Assembly: GCF_010093025.1 (NCBI RefSeq)
Contig: NZ_CP048114.1
Span: 2,232,001-2,296,000, forward strand
DNA: 64,000 nucleotides
Direction: 5' to 3'
Source of the DNA: Edaphobacter sp. 12200R-103
GTDB taxonomy: Bacteria > Acidobacteriota > Terriglobia > Terriglobales > Acidobacteriaceae
Part shown: in pieces, positions 45,236 through 54,301 of the stretch
Position numbering within the stretch: the stretch's first letter is position 1
How the letters are laid out: each line of letters starts with the position of its first letter
Position numbers and translations under genes: made by a program
The notes under the pieces: model-generated
Databases searched by the model: none
Seen by the model: the letters and a program-made list of their open reading frames with translations, nothing else
Told to the model about the DNA's origin: nothing

Positions 45236-46378
45236 TTGGCCTCCACTGCAACCACACCGCTGGTAACCCCGGCACGGAAACCTCCCCTTCCCGCTCTTAC
45301 AGGAATCCGGACCCTTCTGGCATTCAACATCGTTCTGTTCCACTTCACACCGCCCTATCTGGGGCCGATTCGGCCATTTGTGGAACATGGATTTGTCTTC
45401 GTCAATGTCTTCTTCCTGATCTCGGGCTTCATCCTCTCGTACAACTACTTCGATCGAGGTGTGAACCTGAACAAGCGGGATTTCTGGATGGCGCGATTTG
45501 CCCGCCTCTATCCCGTCTATCTGCTCGTCCTGCTGATGTCGATCCCAATGCTTGAGTTGGAGTGGCAGGCGCGGTCCGTTACGGAGTTCTGGCAGGGAGT
45601 TGTGATGACCCCCCTCCTGCTCCAGGGATGGAGCCCTTCGCTGGCAACGTTCTGGAATACCGTTGCATGGACGCTGTCATGCGAGGTAGCGTTTTACGCG
45701 CTCTTTCCGTGGCTGATCCGGCTTCCCTGGCCAAAGAAGCCCTCGCGTTTGATCTTGACAATCTTTATCCTGTGGGTCATCGATCTCATTCCGGCAGCGC
45801 TGTATCTTTGGTTGAATCCCGATCACCTCTCAGCGCCGGTGGATCGCTACACTTCGACGACGATCATCCGCTTTCTGAAGTACACGCCCCTGCCCTATGC
45901 TCCTACGTTCCTGTCGGGCATTGCGCTATCGCGGCTGCAATGGACCCTGAAGATCAGCGAGCGGCAGCGCATGTCGATTGCAGCGGCTGCACTGGGGCTG
46001 CTGGGACTCTTCTTCTTCACGATCTCGGACAGGGTGCCCTACCTGGTTCTGCACTGCGGGCTTCTACTGCCGTTCTTCTCTGCCATGGTCTTTGGGCTTA
46101 GCGGGCGCCATGCGATCTCCCGTATCTTTGCCTGGGGTCCGCTGCTGCTAGTGGGCGAGAGCAGCTACGTTCTCTACCTTCTGCACTTTAACGCCTACAT
46201 CCTGATGCACAAGTATCACCTGATAGAGCGACTTCATCTGACAACGCTTGACCCTTGGATCTCCTACGCTGCCCTGATCGCGATGTCAGTGCTGGTATAC
46301 AAGTTCTTTGAGAACCCGGTGCGCCGGGCCATCCTCAATCGCTTTCCTCCAGCATCGCGCAGGGCTGCAACCTCTTGA
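45236..46378 (+). CDS. Acyltransferase 3 family membrane protein
   Basis: 380 residues from a TTG with AGGGA 9 nt upstream. About ten TM helices. ALTGIRTLLAFNIVLFHF (catalytic His), FVNVFFLISGFILSYNY, FWMARFARLYPVYLL and WTLSCEVAFYALFPW are family motifs. It probably O-acylates a surface glycan or lipid. It follows pyrH at 66 bp in the same direction and may share its transcript. An earlier in-frame start is not supported. Confidence 0.88.
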   Translation: MASTATTPLVTPARKPPLPALTGIRTLLAFNIVLFHFTPPYLGPIRPFVEHGFVFVNVFFLISGFILSYNYFDRGVNLNKRDFWMARFARLYPVYLLVLLMSIPMLELEWQARSVTEFWQGVVMTPLLLQGWSPSLATFWNTVAWTLSCEVAFYALFPWLIRLPWPKKPSRLILTIFILWVIDLIPAALYLWLNPDHLSAPVDRYTSTTIIRFLKYTPLPYAPTFLSGIALSRLQWTLKISERQRMSIAAAALGLLGLFFFTISDRVPYLVLHCGLLLPFFSAMVFGLSGRHAISRIFAWGPLLLVGESSYVLYLLHFNAYILMHKYHLIERLHLTTLDPWISYAALIAMSVLVYKFFENPVRRAILNRFPPASRRAATS

Positions 46379-46436
46379 TTAAGAGCCGCAACATCCCTTC
46401 CAGTACCGCATGTTTACCCTTGAACCACTTTTGAGG

Positions 46437-46589
46437 TGTCATCCAGACCGGAGCGCGAATGGGACCCCGCATTCGCCAAGACGGCCACGCTGCCTCAAGC
46501 AGCGCAGATCATCCCAGCCGGCACCCGAATGTGGGACTTTCTCCACTCCACAGGACGAGAAAACTGTCCCGCTCCGGTCGAAAATGACA
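46437..46589. repeat. Foldback element with inverted-repeat ends
   Basis: TGTCATCCAGACCGGAGCG (46437-46455) faces CGCTCCGGTCGAAAATGACA (46570-46589), giving a 153-bp element. Inside, GCGAATG and CATTCGC form a second perfect 7-bp hairpin near 46455-46477. It carries no ORF of note and occupies most of the 355-bp gap 46379-46733. It resembles a REP/MITE-type repeat related by its TGTCAT ends to the other intergenic repeats. Confidence 0.6.
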
Positions 46590-46680
46590 TGCTTTTGAGA
46601 TATTTCCAAGACACAACGAGATATGTCTCGAATCCAAGAGGAGTGAGTTTGATGACACCCCCCTGGGAAATAGCCCTAAA

Positions 46681-46718
46681 AAGAAAGAGGCTCCGACGAA
46701 GCGGAGCCGTTTCTTTTG
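46681..46718 (-). terminator. Terminator of the beta-propeller gene group
   Basis: On the minus strand GGCTCCG-CTTCGT-CGGAGCC followed by TCTTTCTTTTT, 15 bp after the last propeller gene. The opposite strand also ends in TTTCTTTT, so it could act in both directions. Confidence 0.8.
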
Positions 46719-46733
46719 AGTGACTGGATTGGC

Positions 46734-47999
46734 CTATGGGTTGACCACCTGCGTCGCGTGCGATCCATTTGCCACGGCGACGACGCAGGTAGGTGTTCCA
46801 GCTGCCGGGAAAGGCGTGTTCTGGACATCCTGCAACGAGCCGTTGTGAGAATCGAGCTTGAGACCGGTGGTGGTGTTATCCAGGTTGTTGGAGCTGTACA
46901 TATAGATACCCAGCGCGGGCTCGATCGAGAGGCAGCTTGGGCCGGTGCCGACCTTGGTGGAGGAGGACCCGACGGAGCCGCTGGGAGCGCCCGTCGGCTG
47001 GTCGATGGCATAGGCGCTCACTGAATTGTCGTTATAGTTGGCGACGAACAGGTACTTTCCGCGAGGATCGACCGTGACGGCCACTGGAAGCAGGCCAGTG
47101 GCAAAGGGCGAGTTCTGCATCGGCTGCAGTAGACCGCCGGAGATGACGATGTTTCCGTAGAGCTGGTTGGTGGCGCGATCGGTCACATAAAGGAAGCGCG
47201 AGGCAGGATCAACCGCGATGGAGCTCGGGTTGGTTCCCGCGCCATAACCTGTAGCGACCGTCTTTCCGTCGTTCCCGGTCGAGACGCTGGTCTTGCCGAT
47301 GGGCGTAAGCGCTCCGTTGGCGGTATTGGCCGAGAAGGCAAGAATCCAGCCGACCGCAGAGCTGGAAGCGGTCGCCGGCTCAGCATCGACGATGTAAACG
47401 TAGTTGTTGAAGTTCGTATAAGTGACGCCAACTGGGTTGTTGCCCAAGGGCTGAATGGTTGGTGTTCCAAGCGAGTAGTCCGAGCTGACCGGGAAGATAT
47501 CCACGCCTCCGGGCCCTGGATTGGTGTCGGAGTATCCCTGCTGGTATTTGAAGGTGACGTACAGGAACTTACCCGAGGGGTCGATCGCCATCGATGTAGG
47601 AGTCGCCCCGGTGGGGTAAGTGTTCTTCGCAGTCAGCTTACCCGTGTCAGTCTCTACCGCAAACTGCTGAATCGTAGAATCGCCCTGGTTGAGGACGTAT
47701 ACGAACAGACTGTTGGGAGAAGCGATAATCTTGACGGGATTATTGCCGGCTGCGACCGGCGATCCGGCGATCGGCACAAGTGCGCCGGAGCGGTAGTCGA
47801 CGCCATACTCATTGATGCCTGCATTTGCGGCGGTGGCGTACACGTAGGCCACCGTATAGTCGCGGGTGCAGGCAGTCAGGCCGAGCGCGCCGGTCAGCAT
47901 CACTGCTGAAGCGAGCCGTCCAATCATGCTGGCCCTTGCTGAGGGGGCCTTTGCCTTCTCTCCAGGCATCGACTCAAAGATCTTTCCTGTCAAGCTCAT
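46734..47999 (-). CDS. Beta-propeller lipoprotein A (lactonase/YncE-like)
   Basis: 421 residues from ATG 47999 with AAGGA upstream. A long N-terminal region ends in the lipobox LTAC (about residue 44), so it is probably lipid-anchored. The propeller shows repeated blades of the type AIDPSGKFLYVTFKYQ, AVDPASRFLYVTDRATNQ and TVDPRGKYLFVANYNDNSVSAY, and the tail CLSIEPALGIYMYSSNN. These resemble 6-phosphogluconolactonase-like and YncE propellers, but no catalytic function can be inferred. It is the third of three paralogues in tandem and is probably cotranscribed with them. Confidence 0.85.
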   Translation of the reverse strand: MSLTGKIFESMPGEKAKAPSARASMIGRLASAVMLTGALGLTACTRDYTVAYVYATAANAGINEYGVDYRSGALVPIAGSPVAAGNNPVKIIASPNSLFVYVLNQGDSTIQQFAVETDTGKLTAKNTYPTGATPTSMAIDPSGKFLYVTFKYQQGYSDTNPGPGGVDIFPVSSDYSLGTPTIQPLGNNPVGVTYTNFNNYVYIVDAEPATASSSAVGWILAFSANTANGALTPIGKTSVSTGNDGKTVATGYGAGTNPSSIAVDPASRFLYVTDRATNQLYGNIVISGGLLQPMQNSPFATGLLPVAVTVDPRGKYLFVANYNDNSVSAYAIDQPTGAPSGSVGSSSTKVGTGPSCLSIEPALGIYMYSSNNLDNTTTGLKLDSHNGSLQDVQNTPFPAAGTPTCVVAVANGSHATQVVNP

Positions 48000-48066
48000 C
48001 CTTTTCCTTCATCCGGCGGATCATCCCGCCTTGCATCCATTTTAACTTCACGCCTTCTGCTATCTG

Positions 48067-49290
48067 CTACCGCCCGGGAACAATAGGGACCGTGACCAGG
48101 CAGGAAGGCAAAGCGTTCGCGCTGAAGGGCGTCCTCTGCACCTGGAAGAGACGGCCCGTGGAGGCATCCATCTGGTTTCCAGAGACATTGCTGCTCAGCG
48201 AATTTGAGGTATAGAGGTAAATCCCGTGCGTGGGATCGCCGGAACTGGGAGCACCGATCATTCCCAGGCAGGTGGGTCCGGTGCCCACCTGAACGCTGGA
48301 GGAGACCGTGGAACGAACAGGCTCACCGTTCGCTCCGAAGGTATATCCGTCGACAGCACCCGCTCCGGTCGCAGCGACAAAAAGATATTTTCCGCTGGCG
48401 TCGATGATCATTCCTGCCGGTGCGGAATCGGTTGTGGCAGAGGCTATCAGGCTGGGGATGCCGTTCGCGCCAATGGTATAGCCCATCACATCGTTCAGCA
48501 CCTGATCGGTGACGTACAGATGACTTCCCGATGCGTCAGCGATGATGCCCGAAGGAGTGTTTCCGGAGGGGAATCCCGTGGAGACTACGTTGCCGGGGTT
48601 GATCGTCACTCCGGGAAGGGGTGTGAGCGCGCCCGTGTTGGGATCCTGCGAGAAGCCAAAGAGATTATTGCCGGTCGCAGAGTCCTGGGCGACCACGTAG
48701 ACAAAGTGATTGGGATTGGTCGCAGAGATCTTTACAGGATTGCGTCCCAGAGCGAATGTCGAGGGCGTGCCCAGCGTTCCATCCGAGCCGATGGGGAAGA
48801 TAGTGACGCCGCCGGGACCGGGATTGGCAGGAGTATAGAGCTGCTGCTGCGTGCCGTCGGGAAGGATCGTGTTCTGGTAGGTGTACGTCACGTACAGAAA
48901 CTTGCCGGCGGCATCGATGGAGGCGTCGGTGGCGAAGCTTCCCAGGATGTTGTAGGTCTTCTGCGGGTAAAGCTTGCCGTCGGTACCGACGAGGAAGTGA
49001 ACGACGTTCGAGTCATCGCGGTGGACGATGTAGATGCTGAGATGATCCGGTGAAGCGACGATAGTGACGGGATTTTTGCCGCCTGAGGGCAAAGGAGAGT
49101 TCGCGAGCTGGGTCAGGTAGCCCTGCTGATAGTCAACCTTGTATCCGTTGACCAGCCCGGAGGTTCCCGACGCCGTGGTCACGTAGACATAGCCGACTGT
49201 ATAGTCGCGGCCACACGCCGTCAGGCCCAGCCCCATCGCCAAGGACACTATCGAGGCTAATGCTCCGCGGCCCATCTTCTTCAACGTCAT
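48067..49290 (-). CDS. Beta-propeller lipoprotein B
   Basis: 407 residues. The N-terminus MTLKKMGRGALASIVSLAMG ends in LTACGRDYTVGYVYVTT, almost the same join as in paralogue A (TACTRDYTVAYVYAT). Blades repeat as SPDHLSIYIVHRDDSNVVHF, DAAGKFLYVTYTYQN and DASGKYLFVAATGAGAVDGY. It lies 67 bp from gene A and 119 bp from gene C. Function unknown; a surface or periplasmic binding role is likely. Confidence 0.85.
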   Translation of the reverse strand: MTLKKMGRGALASIVSLAMGLGLTACGRDYTVGYVYVTTASGTSGLVNGYKVDYQQGYLTQLANSPLPSGGKNPVTIVASPDHLSIYIVHRDDSNVVHFLVGTDGKLYPQKTYNILGSFATDASIDAAGKFLYVTYTYQNTILPDGTQQQLYTPANPGPGGVTIFPIGSDGTLGTPSTFALGRNPVKISATNPNHFVYVVAQDSATGNNLFGFSQDPNTGALTPLPGVTINPGNVVSTGFPSGNTPSGIIADASGSHLYVTDQVLNDVMGYTIGANGIPSLIASATTDSAPAGMIIDASGKYLFVAATGAGAVDGYTFGANGEPVRSTVSSSVQVGTGPTCLGMIGAPSSGDPTHGIYLYTSNSLSSNVSGNQMDASTGRLFQVQRTPFSANALPSCLVTVPIVPGR

Positions 49291-49409
49291 GCGCTTCCCT
49301 TACTCCAGATACGAACCGGCCCGCCTGTACAGAGGAACCGGAAATCTCATCTGCCTTCCTCTCTGACGAGAAGAAGGCAGACGGGTCTTGTGACCGACGG
49401 TTACGTCGG

Positions 49410-50678
49410 CTAATTGACGGACGGGCTGAGCGCCATACATGTTGGCTGACCCACCGTGGGAAATGTTGAGTTTCTCGGCAACTCTCGAAGCTCACCGGAA
49501 TTGGAGTCGAGCCGCTTACCGCTAATAGTCCCAGCAATATTGTTGGAAGTGTAGGCCCACTGGTTGGTCGGATCTTCCACCATGCACACCGGCCCAGCAT
49601 CAATAGGATACGGGTTACCAGCCGATGGGCTTCCGCCCGTTCCCAGGAACTGCAGCTTGCCGGTCGTGGGATCGATGGTAAATGCCGAAATTGAGCTCGC
49701 CTTGTTGTTGGGATCGAGCGAAGAACGATTCAGGACATACAGCGTCTTGCCCTTGTTGTCGACCATCGAGTAGACCGGGTTCGAGGTCAGGGGAAGATTG
49801 TTGACGGGACCGCCGGTAAGGGTGTTGAGCGAGCAGGCCGCAGAGCCTGTTCCTACCGTATATGGAAGCACTCTTCCGCCGGGGCTGTCCGGAGTCGGAT
49901 TAGCATCGGTCAGGTAGACGTAGGTTCCGTTAGCAGTGATCGAGGTCAGCTGGCCGGCTCCCGTTGCAATGGTCGAGTTCGCCGTCAGGGTCAGCTGGCC
50001 GTTGGCTCCCACGGCATAGGGAAAGATGGTCTGATCGCCGGTGTCCATCGTGAAGAGGCAGCTTCCGGAGGTGCGCATCATTGTCGGTGCAGGACCTACA
50101 GGGAAGAAGGTCAGCTGGGTCTGATTGCTGTCCTTGATCTGCTGATTGGGAACCAGCTGTAGGCGGCCTGTATTGTTGTCAATCACGAATACGGTGATGG
50201 CGCCGAGATGGTTTGGATTCGGGTACTCGGGCGTATCGGGATATTCGGAATCCAGAACGTAGAGGTAGCTTCCAGTGGTGTCCACGGTCGCCCATACCGG
50301 CGTATTGCCGCGGCTGGTGTAGCTCTGCTGGAAGGTAAGGGTGCCGTCACCGCCAACGCTGAAGAGCGCGATGTTACCCGGTGTCGCCGGAGTCGTTCCA
50401 GAGGCCGCGACGCCTTTGTTGACGACATAGACATACCGTCCGCCGGGCTTCACCGCAATGGAGATGGGATTGGTACCGTTCGAACTGAAAGGAGAGCCGA
50501 CTACCTGTGTCAGATTGCCGGAGTAGTGATCGACCTTGAATCCCGCGATCTGGTTGTACTGTGTGCCAAGCACCCAGAGATAAGCCACCGTGCCGCTACC
50601 GCACGCTGTTATACCCAGACCTAATGCAACGGATGCTACCAAGGCCAATGAAACACGGCCAATCCTGCTCAACCTCAT
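49410..50678 (-). CDS. Beta-propeller lipoprotein C
   Basis: 422 residues from ATG 50678 (AAGGA 6 nt upstream); the 38 codons before it in the same frame lack support. Signal MRLSRIGRVSLALVASVALG then lipobox ITACGSGTVAYLWVL. Blades such as KPGGRYVYVVNKG, DTTGSYLYVLDSE and DNKGKTLYVLNRSS are followed by the shared C-terminal CMVEDPTNQWAYTSNN. It is the most upstream and most divergent of the three paralogues. Confidence 0.85.
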   Translation of the reverse strand: MRLSRIGRVSLALVASVALGLGITACGSGTVAYLWVLGTQYNQIAGFKVDHYSGNLTQVVGSPFSSNGTNPISIAVKPGGRYVYVVNKGVAASGTTPATPGNIALFSVGGDGTLTFQQSYTSRGNTPVWATVDTTGSYLYVLDSEYPDTPEYPNPNHLGAITVFVIDNNTGRLQLVPNQQIKDSNQTQLTFFPVGPAPTMMRTSGSCLFTMDTGDQTIFPYAVGANGQLTLTANSTIATGAGQLTSITANGTYVYLTDANPTPDSPGGRVLPYTVGTGSAACSLNTLTGGPVNNLPLTSNPVYSMVDNKGKTLYVLNRSSLDPNNKASSISAFTIDPTTGKLQFLGTGGSPSAGNPYPIDAGPVCMVEDPTNQWAYTSNNIAGTISGKRLDSNSGELRELPRNSTFPTVGQPTCMALSPSVN

Positions 50679-50863
50679 GCGTTTCCTTAATCCTCGCCGG
50701 CGCCGACTGCATTGTGAGGCCGCCGGTTGCGAGCAAATCTTTAGGGATAAATTCCTCTGCACATTGTAGAAGGTGCGGCGACTTTGTGCCACTTCCGTGG
50801 AATCGGAAATTGCGCAAAACGCCGAACTTCTCCTCTCGCGAAGACGCCCGCCCCTCTACTGGC

Positions 50864-52924
50864 CTACCAGACCCGACAGGCATTGGCCGGCCTCATAGGC
50901 TGGCCCACCTTGCACCCGAACGCCTTACCGAACTCCTCGAAGTTTTGAACAGAGCCATTGATGCGCCAGCGGCCGGACGAGTGCGGATCGGTCTTGGCCC
51001 GCAGCCGCGCCGCCTGCTCGGTGACGTTTTCGCACCATACCTGGCCAAAGCCGAGGAAGAAACGCTGCGCCGGGGTGTAGTTGTCTTTTTTCGCCGTCGT
51101 GGATGCATTCTCTTCCGCAAGCGTGCTCATCAGCGCCTGGTAGGCGATGCGCAGCCCCCCGTTGTCGGCGGTGTTTTCGCCCAGCGTAAGCTTGCCGTTC
51201 AGGTTCTGTCCGGGGGCCACCTCGAAGCCGTTGTATTCCTTCACCTCGCAGTCGGTGCGCTCATCAAACTTCTTTCGATCTTCATCGGTCCACCAGCTTC
51301 GTACATTGCCCGTGGCGTCGTACTGACTGCCTTCATCGTCGAAGCCGTGGGTCATTTCGTGGCCAATGACGACCCCAATGCCGCCGAAGTTGACCGCCGG
51401 ATCGGCCTTGAAGTCGTAGAAGGGCGGCTGCAGAATGCCCGCGGGGAAGTTAATGTCGTTCTGGGGAGGGTTATAGTAGGCGTTCACTGTGGGCGGAGTC
51501 ATAATCCACTCCTTCTCGTCCACAGGCTTGCCGATCTTTGCGAGATCGCGTCGGTCATTGAACGCGGCAACCTGCTGCGCGTTTCCAACCGGATTGTTGC
51601 GATCGATCTTTACCGAGGAGTAGTCGCGCCACTTCTCCGGATAACCGATCTTGTCGTGAAACGCATCGAGCTTCTTTTTTGCCTCCGCTTTTGTAGCATC
51701 GCTCATCCAGTCCAGGTGCTGGATGTCCTGATCGAGCGAGACCTCAAGCGCCTTGACCAGCTTTTCCATACTGTCCTTGGCTGCGGGCGGAAAGTTCTTT
51801 GCAACCCAGTCCTGGCCGACGGCCTCTCCAAGAGCGCGGTCGGTCGCCTGGGTGCAGCGCTTCCATCGCGGCGCCAACTCCTTCTGGCCTGCAAGAGTAG
51901 CGGCAAAGAAGCGGAAGTTCTCCTGCACAAATGCATCGCTCAGGTTGGGGGCGTAGCGGTGGATGGTATGCCACTGCAGATAGCTCCTAAGGGCCTCTAT
52001 CGAGGCGGAGTCGATCTGCTGGTTCATCGCCTTGAAGAAATCAGGCGCCACGACATTGAGCGTCTTCAGACCTCCCTGCTTCTTCGCGTTGAGATAAACC
52101 TTCCAGTCGAAGTCAGGCGTTAAAGACTGGATCTCAGAAATCGTCATCACGTGGTAGACATTCTTCGGATTGCGGCGGTCGACGCGGGACATCGAGCCTT
52201 CGGCCAGCGCGGTCTCAATCGCAAGAACGTTCTTCGCCTCCTGAGCGGCCTGCTCCGGTGTGTCACCGACGAGCGTAAACATCTTCGCGACGTGGTCGGT
52301 GTACTCCGAACGAAGTTTTTTCGAACGGTCATCCTGGTTCAGGTAATAGTCGCGATCGGGTAGTCCAAGACCAGCCTGGTCCAACTCACCAATCTGCTGG
52401 GTGGAATCCTTCTGGTCCTGATCGGAGCCGAAGGTGAAGAAGTATCCGACGGCGTACTTGTCTTCCATGCTTCCGAACAGGGTCGCAAGCTTTTTGCGGT
52501 CGTTCCACTGGGCGATGGTCTGGAGAATAGGCTGAATGGGCTTCGCCCCGAGCTTGTCGGCGAGATCCGAGTTCATGCAGGCGGCAAAGAAGTCGCCGTA
52601 CTTCTTCTGAAGAGGCGTCTTCGGCGCATCGGCTGCTGCCTTCAGATCGGTGTAGAGCAGGTAATTGTTGTATTCGGCCAGCTCGTTGAAGCGGCCCCAG
52701 CGGGTCTGATCAGCGGGAATGGGATTGTTCTTCCGCCAGTTGCCGCAGGCGTACTGGTAAAAGTCGACGCAGGGGTCGGCAGTAGTATCGATGGCGGAGA
52801 GATCGAAGATCTGCGGCTTCTTCGGGGCGCTCTTCGGGCCGGAGACATCCTCGGCGATGGCAGAGGAGAGGCAAAGCAGAGCTGCCATGGCGGAAAAAAG
52901 AAGTCTGGAGCGAGTAAAGGTCAT
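50864..52924 (-). CDS. M13 family zinc metallopeptidase (neprilysin-like, PepO)
   Basis: 686 residues from ATG 52924 (AAGGAG upstream), with a signal peptide MTFTRSRLLFSAMAALLCLS. The zinc site HEMTH is at residues 522-526, followed by GFDDEGSQYD, and the third ligand Glu583 is in LGENTADNGG. NAYYNPPQNDINFPAGILQPPFY is the substrate-side motif, and the C-terminal CRVW is the M13 signature end. It cleaves short peptides in the periplasm or outside the cell. It stands alone, downstream of the MCE gene on the same strand. Confidence 0.95.
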   Translation of the reverse strand: MTFTRSRLLFSAMAALLCLSSAIAEDVSGPKSAPKKPQIFDLSAIDTTADPCVDFYQYACGNWRKNNPIPADQTRWGRFNELAEYNNYLLYTDLKAAADAPKTPLQKKYGDFFAACMNSDLADKLGAKPIQPILQTIAQWNDRKKLATLFGSMEDKYAVGYFFTFGSDQDQKDSTQQIGELDQAGLGLPDRDYYLNQDDRSKKLRSEYTDHVAKMFTLVGDTPEQAAQEAKNVLAIETALAEGSMSRVDRRNPKNVYHVMTISEIQSLTPDFDWKVYLNAKKQGGLKTLNVVAPDFFKAMNQQIDSASIEALRSYLQWHTIHRYAPNLSDAFVQENFRFFAATLAGQKELAPRWKRCTQATDRALGEAVGQDWVAKNFPPAAKDSMEKLVKALEVSLDQDIQHLDWMSDATKAEAKKKLDAFHDKIGYPEKWRDYSSVKIDRNNPVGNAQQVAAFNDRRDLAKIGKPVDEKEWIMTPPTVNAYYNPPQNDINFPAGILQPPFYDFKADPAVNFGGIGVVIGHEMTHGFDDEGSQYDATGNVRSWWTDEDRKKFDERTDCEVKEYNGFEVAPGQNLNGKLTLGENTADNGGLRIAYQALMSTLAEENASTTAKKDNYTPAQRFFLGFGQVWCENVTEQAARLRAKTDPHSSGRWRINGSVQNFEEFGKAFGCKVGQPMRPANACRVW

Positions 52925-52990
52925 GGCTCTCCTTGAAAAAGGGTGAACAAGTGCTGTTTGATAACCAAACACTACTCCGGCGAGGAAAGC

Positions 52991-53022
52991 AAAGAAAAGC
53001 CCGCTCCGTCAAAGAGCGGACT
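52991..53022 (-). terminator. Terminator after the MCE gene
   Basis: On the minus strand CCGCTC-TTTGACG-GAGCGG followed by GCTTTTCTTT, 19 bp after the MCE stop. It separates that gene from the M13 peptidase. Confidence 0.7.
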
Positions 53023-53040
53023 GATTTCAGCAGAGCGTTC

Positions 53041-54126
53041 TCAGAAGATCTTGAGGTGAATGGTCAGGTACTTCTTGGGATTCTGACGAACCGCTGTGAC
53101 CAGATCGGAGCTGTTGGTCAGCAGATTGTTCATGTTCGTGTGCAGCGTGTCTTCTGTCGCCAGCTTGCCCAGAGTTCCGCGGCCCTGATTGATACCGCTG
53201 ACAAGCTGGTTAACCTGAGTCACTGTGTCATTCAGCTGCTTGCGGAAGTTCGGGTCCTTGACCAGGAGACCAAGGCCGCCCTTGCCTGCATCAGCCTCAG
53301 CCATCAGCGAGTTCGCATGCTTCAGGGTGGAGTTCAGGTTATCGTACAGGCTCGGGTCCTTCAGCAGCTTACCGGCGCTTCCCTTGCCTGCGTCCAGGTC
53401 GTTCGTAATGTCCTGGAGCTTCGCCGTCGTCTCATTCAGCCGATTGTAGAGAGAGTCATCGCTGATGAGCTTGCCAATCGTCCCCTTGCCTTTGTTCAGG
53501 TTCACGGTCAGCTTATGGAGCTCATCCACCGTTCCGTTCAGCTTGTTATAGAGATCCGGATTATTGATGAGCTGCCCGATCGAGCCCTTGCCGGTCTGGA
53601 GGTTATCGACGATGGTGTTCATCTTTGCCAGGATGACGTTCAGGCTCTCGATGGTTCCCTGACTCGCCTTGACGACGTCGGTCAGGCTAGGGGTTTCCAG
53701 TGTCTTCAGCTCGTCGCCGTCGCGCAGCGGAGGGCCTACCGCAAACTGACTGTTGATATCGACGACCGTATCGCCCAGGACGCCGATGGTCGTCAGGGAG
53801 GCTTTGGAATCTTTCCTCAGCTCGTCGGCGTATTTCTCGTTGAGCTTCATCACCACTTTGACCGGGGTTAGCTTCCTGTCCGGGGTCGCGACGACGGTCA
53901 CGGTCTTTACCGTACCGATAGTCACGCCCTGAAGATTGACGGCGGCTCCTGCCTTGAGGCCGGCAGAGTTTTCAAAGTATGTGGTGATGGTCAGTTTGTG
54001 GGAGAAGATTCCCAGACCGGCGGAGCTGGTCATCAGGAACAGCAGGGTCACCAGGACTACCGAAGCCACCAGGACGATAAGGCCGACCTTCAGCTGTGAC
54101 CATCTCACCTCCTGTTGACTCGGCAT
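53041..54126 (-). CDS. MlaD/MCE family lipid-transport protein with five 34-residue repeats
   Basis: 361 residues. One TM helix (about 13-35), the MCE domain (about 45-125: TYFENSAGLKAGAAVNLQGV, IGTV and LGDTVVDI), then five exact 34-residue repeats from residue 179 to 348. Each begins GKGxxG (GRGTLG in the last) and continues with LYNxLN-type and leucine-rich helical parts. MCE proteins form hexameric rings that ferry phospholipids across the periplasm, and helical extensions build a tube. Unusually, no MlaE permease or MlaF ATPase is adjacent. Confidence 0.9.
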   Translation of the reverse strand: MPSQQEVRWSQLKVGLIVLVASVVLVTLLFLMTSSAGLGIFSHKLTITTYFENSAGLKAGAAVNLQGVTIGTVKTVTVVATPDRKLTPVKVVMKLNEKYADELRKDSKASLTTIGVLGDTVVDINSQFAVGPPLRDGDELKTLETPSLTDVVKASQGTIESLNVILAKMNTIVDNLQTGKGSIGQLINNPDLYNKLNGTVDELHKLTVNLNKGKGTIGKLISDDSLYNRLNETTAKLQDITNDLDAGKGSAGKLLKDPSLYDNLNSTLKHANSLMAEADAGKGGLGLLVKDPNFRKQLNDTVTQVNQLVSGINQGRGTLGKLATEDTLHTNMNNLLTNSSDLVTAVRQNPKKYLTIHLKIF

Positions 54127-54301
54127 AGCTCTCCTTGAAGTTTAACCCACATAACCAGCCTTCCGGTTTGGGGAACATCCTTCCTTGAACGACATGACAG
54201 ATCGCTGATAGTTCAGAGGATACATCACCTCAGGCTCATAAAGCATGGATGCGAAACGGATGGTCATGGATGCAGCAGTTTCCCCATGCCCGTGGTAGAA
54301 A

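Noticed and set aside
50561..52123. 520-codon plus-strand ORF
   Set aside because: Entirely antisense to the well-supported M13 peptidase; composition is that of a reverse-frame shadow in GC-rich DNA.
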